From positions 10,797,976 to 10,861,975 of the forward strand of contig CM072889.1 in assembly GCA_037013685.1 (NCBI GenBank): a stretch of 64,000 nt of DNA, written 5' to 3'. A program made the position numbers and the translations under genes. This DNA is from Acridotheres tristis (Eukaryota; Chordata; Aves; Passeriformes; Sturnidae). Positions 55,114 to 64,000 of the stretch are shown here, piece by piece. A model generated the notes under the pieces. That model was given only the letters and a program-made list of their open reading frames with translations, had not been told where the DNA came from and did not search any database. The first letter of the stretch is position 1. Every line of letters starts with the position of its first letter.

Positions 55114-55620
55114 ACCATTTGCAGCAATGGGGAGCAAAGCGACACAGATTCCCTTATTCGTCCAAAGGAGATGACTTTATTGTAGAAATCGCACCCTTTT
55201 TATACCTTTAATCTCCACCTACCATAACTGAAACCAAACCAAAGCCTAACAGAACTTAACAGAAAGAGGGCACCCATTGGCTGGCTCAGCTGCAGTGCTG
55301 CTGTCCACGTGTCCTTCCACCCAATCAGCTTCCCACTCATACGCTGTCCACGCGTTCCTCCAGCCAATCACAGTCTCACTTCCCGCTGTCACTAACTGAC
55401 TCTCCTCACTTACAATCACCGCTCACCCCTCAGCCGACTTCCAACCGTCCAGCCTGCAGCTGTGCCTTTCCCACAGGGCCTTCTGGTGAGCAAAAGCCTT
55501 AACCACTTTAACAATTATAACCCCATATCCTACACCATTCCATATGGATTTTGGAGAAATCCAGAGACCTCGACCTAGTTTATCTTTCTTACAGTGAACC
55601 CAGCGTGTCCTGGGACACAA
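55114..55620 (-). mobile_element. Endogenous retrovirus LTR relic (solo LTR or LTR with 3' internal fragment)
   Basis: Read on the minus strand, this segment has the order of signals of a retroviral LTR. Three CCAAT boxes (plus-strand 55321-55325, 55364-55368 and an ATTGG at 55276-55280) precede TATAAAAAG (55196-55204). AATAAA follows only about 15 bases later (55176-55181), then a U5-like stretch ending near GCTGCA (55120). Such tight TATA-to-poly(A) spacing is typical of avian alpharetrovirus-like LTRs with a short R. The U3 part holds a 28-bp direct repeat. CpGs are still present, suggesting a fairly recent insertion. The right boundary is uncertain: a minus-strand open frame of about 65 codons at 55423-55620 begins at TTG and may be retroviral internal sequence or chance. 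I found no convincing target-site duplication and no intact viral gene. Confidence 0.7.
55300..55370 (-). repeat. 28-bp direct repeat with CCAAT box in the LTR U3
   Basis: The blocks 55300-55327 and 55343-55370 match at 24 of 28 positions. Each begins GCTGTCCACG and ends CCAATCA, with a 43-bp period. Duplicated enhancer or promoter-proximal elements are common in retroviral U3 regions. The first block contains CACGTG, an E-box, which is CACGCG in the second. Confidence 0.85.
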
Positions 55621-56132
55621 TAGTAGATTGCTTGCCTTTATGTGGATATCAGTGCCATGGAGATATTTTATATACTTTGCTAAGGATGCTCAGTGACTAG
55701 AATTAACGAGTTCCATGGTAACAGTGGTCATACCAGATGCTTTCCCATACCTCCCCTTACGAAATATGCCCAAGATTTTGCAGGATAATCAAGCATCATG
55801 TTTAGATGATATATGGTGTTCTGAGACACTGGGGATTCAGAGTATCTACCTGAGCAGGAGAAGGTAATGATTTATAATTAGCTAATGTGTTTTCGTTGTA
55901 ATTTGTAATAGTGGATTAGAAAAATGCTATGGAATTTGGGACACAGCATTCTCACTGTGCTTTTTGATGTCACTAGGCTAAACCCATAGTGTTGGCATAA
56001 AGTCATGGCAGAATCTACAGCAGGATTCTGTTCCTGAAGCTTCATCCTAACTACACTGAGCAGACTTGATTACTTTTGTCATTCCTATTTCTAATTGTGA
56101 GAGAGAAGCTCAGGCAGAGAGATTTTAACAAA

Positions 56133-56168
56133 TATTTGGTTCACATCTCTTCCAGTGTGAACCAAATA
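56133..56168. repeat. Perfect inverted repeat, 13-bp arms, 10-nt loop
   Basis: TATTTGGTTCACA (56133-56145), spacer TCTCTTCCAG, then TGTGAACCAAATA (56156-56168), an exact reverse complement. It lies about 3.9 kb upstream of the GRIA3 start codon. This is the longest perfect stem I noticed. It could be a palindromic transposon remnant or a paired binding site. Confidence 0.92.
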
Positions 56169-59100
56169 ATGTCATAATTGCTAATAAATGTATTATCAAA
56201 TATGTCTTACACCTTTCTTTGTTTGCTTGTTTTAAACCAGGTATTTCTTCATAAAGCGAAGGATACACAAGTAACCAAACTTGATGTCACTGTCAGCATT
56301 TTGATTAGCTAAAGTGATTAATTCTGGAATAGACAGTTAACAGATAAAGTGATAGTGGGGAGAGACAGAAGCAAAGATGAAAAGGGATTCAGGGACAAGA
56401 TGAAACTACAGATAGAAGGAGTCAAGGGGAAAGTACAGTGTCACAAGGGAAAATTAATACAGACGTTACAGCTTCATACATTCTGGAAAACAGGTCAAAA
56501 GGACAACTAGTTAAGATCTGACTATGAGTGGCCATAGAACAAACTATTGAAGCTCTCTTGTTTACCTTTCATTACCAGGCAATAACAGAGACATAAAATG
56601 AAATTAGAAAGCTGCAGATGAGAGAGAGTTTAACAAATATTCTGCTGTGTGGTTTACAGCTAATCTATAAAGCTGTCTTCTACACAATATTCGTGGCAAA
56701 AATAATTGTTTTTTAAAGTTGGAAATTTTATGTGAATTAGCAGAGTAAATGCATTAGACTATCTAGTAAAACACTGTAGGGATTAATATTCAGAATTCAT
56801 TGCAAAAAGCTGTTACTTGCTGCCTCAAGAAAGACTTACTCCTCTTATTCATGATGAGAGTTTACAGTATGTCTAAAGTTCTCTGAGAGTTATTTTTTGG
56901 TTAGAGACACGTTCAGAGGCTACTTGAGTCATTGATTTGTTGTTATATGTTTTTCCAAAGAACAGTTAACAGGTGAAATCCTAGAACATAGAGATGTGTA
57001 GTAGGTTTATTACCCCTATCATTGGAGCTAAGATTGTACCCAATACATCCTGGCGGAGTTTTTGGGTCTGGCACGTAGGAATATGTTCTAGTACATGGAA
57101 GGATGATCAAGATTTGTATAGGAACAGAGTCAAAGAGGAAACTTGTTCATAAATAAAAGTCATTACTCCGCTACTGGAATCTAATTCAACTTTAGGTAGT
57201 GGAAGCAAATTAATCCAGCAACTTCTATCAGAACTGTACATGGACTGTAGCACTAATAACATAGCTACTACAATTGCACAACTAAGACACAAATATGGAA
57301 ACAGTCAGTATGGAGAAATATCTTCATATTTCTTGGGTTTCTGGTATCTCCAGGATACATACTTCTAATTCTAAGAGCTATGGAGCTGCTGGAAATGTAG
57401 TGTTATTATATCCCATAATATCAGAAACAATTTATATTACCTTCTGCTTTCCAATTAACTGTACACTAGGCACTGCTGGCATAACACAACCCTGCAATTC
57501 TTACTTAAACCTGTACTTTGCTGTGCTCATCTATATTTATTACATCAGGAAGCAGTAAATTAAATAAAAATGTGGTGCTATCCTTTATATACTATTAATA
57601 AAGTGGATACTCTCTTTTAATTTTACACGTATGAATACAGTTCTCAAGAAATCTTGGGAGTTATATTCAATTCATACCCCTTTCAATTGTGAAACATCTG
57701 ACCACTGAATATTTAATTTTTGTATATCATTACTGAAATATATTCTTCTTGAAGAGAATCTCGTTTAGATCCAAGTAGTGAATAATCACTTCAGATGAGT
57801 GTTTGCCAATCAAAAGTCTGTTTTTCTACCTGTATGCATTTGTGTATTACCATAACTTACCTCAAATCTGCAGTAGTGTCTTCTAATGAAAACATCTTTG
57901 GAAAACAGGACATAGATACTTAGAAGTAGATGTTTAGACAAAAAGAATATAAACTTTTTACTAGAGGTTTAAGGAATTCTTATTTTTCTTTTCCATTTGA
58001 TTAGACAGAGGTTCCTACCCTCCCCTAAGCCAGCAGTCTCATAAAGTTTTCAGAGTCATGCAGAAAACAGACATTCAGTTCTCTTCTAATTTCAAATACC
58101 TGTTTTACTTTTGGTGTGAGCTTTTGCAGAACTAGGGTATGGAATCAACTCTCTTTTTATTTAGAATTCATTTAATTGATATAAATAAGGTATTAGTTAA
58201 TATGGGAAGGAAATCAGACAGAAAATTAACTTTGTTTTCTTTAGTCTTGGGGAATATAATATTTGTGGGTTGTTAGTCTCTCCCTTGCTTTGTCACTGCT
58301 CAAGAAATATCACTTTGAATGTGAAAAGATTTTCTTATGTAACTGCTATGAAAAGAAAGCATTTCGTTAGAAGAAAGAGGTGCATACAGCATATATGGTA
58401 AGAACGAATGGCTCTGGTAATTTAAGACCTTTTCATCCCTCTCACTTGGAGACCTGCCTACCATTCAATTACAATAGTTCGAGGTCTAACAGGGTAAGAA
58501 ATGAAAGAAAACCACCAAGCATGTTAGCAAACTGTCAATATAGGGAATTTACAGAACAGTCCAGAATCTGAGAAGGCAATAGAGAAAAATCATAGGAAGA
58601 GAGAGATATCCTATTGCAACATTGCAGTGTACCCCGTTGGCTGGAAATTGTGATCCCTGTATACTGAAAGATCTAATACAGAGTCCTTAAATCCTACTTT
58701 GTCATATTGTCAAGGACTTGCGTTGTCCATCTGCACAGAGATGAATTTCATCCAACATGATTGTTTCATTGATTTCAGTGAGGTGAACTGAGAGTACAAG
58801 ATGTCTACAGTTGTACACTTAGGCTGTTCTGAACAACAATGTGGTTCTAATAATCTGCAGTGTTAAGGAGAAAAGCAAATCCTTCAGAAGCGCAGTGGCT
58901 TATTATTTGAAAATATCTGATATTAACAATATAGCCAATGTTAACAGAAGTATTCTCATGCTTTATGAAACTTCCATCCCTAATTAAAAGTTGTTTGCTT
59001 TTGTAAGTCACACCTTGTAGCAATTGTTCTTTGTCTTGATAATTACAGCGTAAAACTGACTTCCTGTTTGATCGCTATTTCAGCACAACAGAAGGCATAA

Positions 59101-60520
59101 GAAGCAAAAAAAACCCACAATTGCAGAAGGGTTTTGTAATAGCAATTCTCACCTTATATCTATTTGAAGGGTCTTAACCATTTTCCAAGATAGGCAGTGA
59201 TCCTTACAGAGCAAATCAAAGTTGACTGGCAATAGATTTACTCTCCTTAATTACTTTATGTGGATTCTTCAGAAGCAGATCAGAAGTGTCCCAAGGACTG
59301 ATTTACAGGAAAAGAGATATTTATTTACTATCATCTGTTAGATGTTGTTTTAGTAGCAGTTTAACCCGAAATAGCTCTTGAACATGTGAACTGCTAGAAT
59401 CCTCTTTTGAGTTCTGCTGGGTCCTCATAAACACTCAGTATCAGCTAAGCACTCAAGCACTAACATGAAGGTATCACTGAATGTCTATTTTTAGGAATTT
59501 AGTCTAACTCACGATGTTGCTAAAGCACCCTACTTTTGATGATGAAGCTCTGTTGTTTACACAACCATTACTTTCAGTAAGTTTGAAAGCAGATTTCGCA
59601 GTGTAACTGGCTCAGGCAAAGTCAAGGAAGGGGCACCCATCTCTTTGGTGTTCACAGTCCCACAGTTCTTTCTGTTGCTTTTCAAAATATACTGGATCAA
59701 ATCCTAATCCAGTGTAAAGCAGCTTAGATCAATGAAATAAATTCTGCTGTGGAGTAGAGCAAATGGTCACTGTTAAACTTTTCTGCAGTGCAACTGCAGT
59801 AAATATATTTTTCATGACACAAAGATTTTGATCAAAGCTGCACACCCTTGAGTGATCTATATATCACATATAACTTCCATGAGACTAAAGTTTAGGCTTT
59901 AGTTCCTTTCATTTAAAAATTATTCCCAAATCTTAAATTTAACAATTTTTTTTTACTGCTTAGCTTACTTGCATATGTACCCCATGAAGAACCTTGTTTA
60001 AAGAGTAAAAAATTGAATTAAAAAATATGAGCACTGCAATTTTTCTTGCTTCAAATTATTATTTTACCTGTTATATTGCATTCTAAATATTAGGGATATC
60101 AAATGTGATTGTTCCCCTTGCTACTGGAGGCCCCTCTGGTGCTACAGAGAACTGTTTAGAACATCAAACCATAACGGATGCTCAATCTCGGATAATAATT
60201 TATGTCTTTTAGCAAATACAAAACAATGAATGCAAATCAAGTCCTTCCTTTCCATGAGTCAGATGCTATTTCCTTGATACTTGTGATGCAGAAGCCTAGA
60301 GTTTAATCTAAAAACCATTACATTCATTAAGCAGCATTCTATTGACTTCAATGGTCTTTGAATAAAGCTGATAGCCCATTTTGTTCTTACATATCCATAA
60401 TATTGAGATAGAAGGGAGGTTAGGGAACAGCAGAAAAGTAAGGACTAGAATTTTTATGTTTAAAATAATTCATGAACTATTGTTCATTTTACATTGGAAA
60501 GCATAGAAAAACAAGAGCAT

Positions 60521-60558
60521 GGGGTTTTTTGTTGTTTGGGTTTTTTTGGTTTTTTTGG
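60521..60558 (+). repeat. G/T-only tract
   Basis: Thirty-eight bases consisting only of G and T, with GGGG, GGG, GG and GG runs separated by T-rich spacers. It is of the same class as the tracts at 19.8 and 43.8 kb. Confidence 0.9.
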
Positions 60559-60713
60559 AAGAAGAAAGTGGTGGCGAGGTCACCTTGTAGTTCTACCTTG
60601 AAATCTATTTACATTAAAATCACTCCTTTTCAGAAAAAATAGCTCTGCTTCCTGCACCTAAGTTATGACACTGACTTGGAGCAGCATCCACCTCCACAAT
60701 TACTTTCACAGTG

Positions 60714-60727
60714 ATTAACTAGTTAAT
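60714..60727. repeat. 14-bp perfect palindrome ATTAACTAGTTAAT
   Basis: A self-complementary 14-mer with no spacer. The half-site GTTAAT resembles that of POU-homeodomain HNF1-type factors, although the spacing differs from their consensus. No function is implied by position. Confidence 0.9.
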
Positions 60728-63700
60728 TAAATTCCCCAAAGTAAGACAATTCAGAGTTGTCCTTAAGACCTTCTTGTTAATCAGCTGTAAGCAGTATCCA
60801 GTAAGGGTTAGCTAAGAAGTGGCCAGTCTTACACAAGGTTTCTTTGGGGCTGTAATATTTTAAGTGTTATGCAGTGAGTTGAGGAAATGCAAAGACATAA
60901 TTTTAGACAAATTTGAAATTTCTCTCTTTTGTGTTGCAGAGCAGACTTTATGCATTACTTTGACATATTCTTGTTATTTGCAGTGTAATCTTGTATAATA
61001 ATTAACTCCAACTGATCCACTGCAGTGCTTTAGTATTGGGGCCTATTAAATTGGATCATGAGTACACAGTTGCTTTCCTTATTTCTAATATAATTATGCA
61101 GTTGAAGAAAAAAAAAAAGCAGATTACTGGAAAAGCATCGCTAAATAGGTCCCTTTGCTGCTGTAAATTTCTGGAGTGCTCTTATAAGGTTTTGAAGTAT
61201 ATATGAAAAGTGACATGTTGGAAATCTTTTGGAAAGCATTTGTTTCTGTTATTCTTGAGGAAAAAATTCTGCTGTCAAAGGTGGAATCTAATGACAGCAG
61301 CACCAAAGGGTATGTTTTCAGTGCAAACTCATTCATAGCTTTAGAGCTACCCCATTGCACCAATTTCACACAATCCCTTATGCCTAAATATACATGAACC
61401 TTGAACCTGGCTTTGCTCTTGCAGCTGAATTCAACTTCCAAGTAGAGCAGCACTCCAAAATTTTTCAGTGAGGGCTTTGGCTTTAAGGCACACATGAAGT
61501 CACGTGTTTGCTGTATATATCTGATTGGATTATGGATTCAGCTTGGAGGATGAATATTCTCTCTTATGGATTTACTAATGTAAATTTAATAATGTGTTGA
61601 GATCATGAAAAACAAGTATCTGTGCTAAGTAGGGAAGAAACAGAGTATTCTATTTCTTTGTGAATTGAGCTATAATGACTACAGCTTTTCAAGATTTGCA
61701 TCTCCTGGGCCCTGTAGTTTTTGAATAATTTATCTCCCACTTGGCTCTTGCTAGAAGCCACTTGCCAGTTTATATACCTCTGCTCAGTAGATGACCCTTC
61801 GTCCCACATACTCTGTCCCTCTTTGCAGAAGAATGCTGAAAGATGTCACCTCGGCCAGCTGCACTGTTGTAAACACAACAATGGGTAGCTGTAAAATATG
61901 GCTTAGAGTGCCAGGAATTGTCTCAACTCCTGTTCAGCTAGCAGTCAACAGCACATATGTGTACAAATAATTACCAGCCCGTGATGTTTCTCTAACAGGG
62001 CAGTTCACATACAATTTCTGGGGAGAAGACCCTGCTTGACTAGGAAAAAGAGGCTCAGGGATGACCCTATAATTCAGAGGATGAAAAATATTCAGAAAAG
62101 GCAGAAATTGTTCTAGAACAGTCCATGAGTCAATATTTAAAGAAACTCCAGTTACTGACAATTAACAGTCTGAGAAACATCCCTGCAGACCTACTGTCAA
62201 CCCAAGTAAACAGTGGGCCATGATGGACATCTCCACGTAGGCAGTAGGGCTATGTGAGTGTGATCGTGTTCTCCAGATACGTTCTGCTGTTTTTGCTCAG
62301 GCCACAGCCTCCTTGACTGCAGCATGAGCTTTGCACAGGCTGAAAGAGTTATTTCACATTGGAGATGACATTGGGAAGTTAGCAAGTGCTGAGATTTGTA
62401 CTTAAAGCAAGACCAGAATCCAGCTGTTTCACTTGTTCTCAGTGAATACATTTTCTTTACTTTGCACAATAATGAACCAAAAGTCAACAAATTTCTGCAT
62501 ATTTTCAGGATGAAATATAGATACCAGTTTTTCATAATGGATTATTCCTATAGTTCTCATATTTACAAATAGTCATTGGTCCCCATAACTTTGCACTCAC
62601 ATATGCCTTGATTATGATATATTTCAAATGAGGTGGTAACGATCTTCTGAAATAGATACATGAAAATAATTTAGTTGGAACTGTAGCTGTAAGCTAAACC
62701 CACAAAGATCAGCTGACAGCACTTCTCACATCCGTCAGCAACACTCATTTTGATGACAAAACATAACTAAAATTTCCAAAATTGGTTCATCAGGGAAGAT
62801 CTACTCTCTCGATTTAGTTGGTGTTCATCAAAAGACTTTTGCTGAATTAGTCAGGTTTTGGAACATACAGACCGCTTAGACTATTCAAGCCAAAAGGAAG
62901 CTCAATGGCAGCTCTTAGTAGCAATAGCATTTTTCAAAGTTCAGAGATTGTCTCAAGGTCATCAGGCTAGATCTGATTGATAAGTCTAGAAATATAAAAA
63001 TGTAAGCTTGAGATAAAGTTCTGGTCCTGTGTACAGTCCATCACTGACATCAGACTGGACTCCAAGTCATTAGATGTCAAATGCAAAAAGGAGGAAATAC
63101 TATTCTAATTTTATTTTGATTAGGCCATGATCATCACATGTAAAAAAAACCCATGCAGTACATTTATGTGTACATTCCCAACAGGAAATATATTTCTGAT
63201 TCAGAAGGTTGAATGTTTCCAACTGACCCAGAAATAAATACTTCACAGCAGCTTTGTGAAAACAGAGTTGTGGAATCCTATGTGTCTTTGGATTACTTGT
63301 ACCAAACATATTCCTTTTAAGATTAAAAATGCACTTTCAAGCTCTTAGTTCTGCCAACTTGTCTGAGGCCCTGAGAGAGTCAAGTCATATTCTCTCCCTT
63401 CCCAATCTCACAACCAAGTACAGTCTTTAAAGGCCAAACAAGGCCTTCAGTGATTTCTGTGAGATACCACTGCTTTCTAATTGTACCCCCAGTGACGTCC
63501 TTGCAGCCTGAAACTTGTCAGTGAGGTTTATCAACTGTAACACACTGAAGCTTCTGAAACTTTCAGTCCTGTTGAAGTTGCTTATAAGAATCTGATGTGC
63601 ATGTGGAAACGGTGTTGTCTCTCTCTGAAAAACAGCTCATTCTGAAATAGGAGCAAGAGAGAAATGAAAGCCTATTTTTTTCACAAAAGGCAGCCAAACT

Positions 63701-64000
63701 GATTCTTAAAAATGTGAGCAGTGCTGCTAAGTGGCTATGTGCAAGAAATACATTTTCCACTCTGGGCAGTACTGCTCACGTAGGGCTTAGTGTGTATTTC
63801 AGCTCAATGGCTTTTCTTTCTGTTTGGTAGAGCCCATGATTCCACTAGCTGAGTGGAGGGACATGAAATGACCATGAAGTGGAGGAGTTCTAGATCCTTA
63901 GGGCAGCAAAGAGGGCACACAGAAAGCTCACTGCCCTGGACTTCAGCAGAGCAGATTTGGCCTCTTTGGGGATCTGCTCAGTAGCGTACAAGAGAGCTGG

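Larger units (their letters stand above)
53171..64000. other. Intergenic or distal upstream region of GRIA3
   Basis: After the CpG island the sequence returns to AT-rich non-coding composition. I recognise no exon of a neighbouring gene. Contents that I can support are an LTR relic at about 55.1-55.6 kb, a 13-bp perfect hairpin at 56133, a G/T tract at 60521 and a 14-bp palindrome at 60714. The longest ATG-started open frames (123 codons at 61124-61495 and 112 codons at 62197-62535, both minus) show no family signature and look like chance frames. Confidence 0.8.

Noticed and set aside
61124..61495. 123-codon minus-strand frame upstream of GRIA3 as a neighbouring gene
   Set aside because: It begins with ATG but shows no domain, no splice sites matching known families and no CpG promoter nearby. 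Likely chance.
62197..62535. 112-codon minus-strand frame in the far upstream region
   Set aside because: It begins with ATG, but its sequence matches no family I recognise and the surrounding DNA is ordinary AT-rich intergenic sequence.

Overview
This is vertebrate nuclear DNA, most likely from a bird. It has long AT-rich introns with consensus GT-AG splice sites, one sharp CpG island, few recognisable repeats, and no dense bacterial-type coding. The bird assignment is an inference. It rests on the low repeat load, the G/T- and A/C-only tracts common in bird genomes, and an LTR whose TATA box and poly(A) signal lie very close together, as in avian-type retroviruses.

The only protein-coding gene I can support is GRIA3, the AMPA-type ionotropic glutamate receptor subunit 3 (GluA3), on the minus strand. 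Its first three coding exons are present: exon 1 (52115-52205), exon 2 (51101-51259) and exon 3 (18101-18340). Together they encode about 163 residues: the signal peptide and the first part of the extracellular amino-terminal domain. All three junctions are in phase 1 and use GT-AG sites. Intron 1 is 855 bp and intron 2 is 32,760 bp. Intron 3 runs off the left edge, so at least 18.1 kb of it is here. The rest of the receptor (ligand-binding domain, pore, flip/flop exons, C-terminus) lies outside the window.

Layout: 1-18100 is intron 3, with a weak LTR-like candidate near 9.1-9.45 kb, a perfect hairpin at 12.14 kb and one copy of a 94-bp repeat. 18101-18340 is exon 3. 18341-51100 is intron 2, with the second copy of that repeat, a long G/T tract, several A/C or G/T tracts and two more hairpins. 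51101-53170 holds exons 2 and 1 inside or beside a CpG-island promoter with a G-quadruplex motif, a GT-rich tract and a pentanucleotide repeat. 53171-64000 is upstream non-coding DNA. It contains a retroviral LTR relic at about 55.1-55.6 kb in the same orientation as GRIA3, and a 13-bp perfect hairpin.

The many other open frames of 60-220 codons look like chance frames: they overlap on both strands, many begin at non-ATG codons, and none shows a family signature I recognise. I found no RNA gene, CRISPR array, operon or novel defence-like system. The points worth a second look are regulatory or structural: the LTR upstream of the promoter, the CTG run in the signal peptide, the promoter G4/GT cluster, the perfect inverted repeats and the diverged repeat pair.
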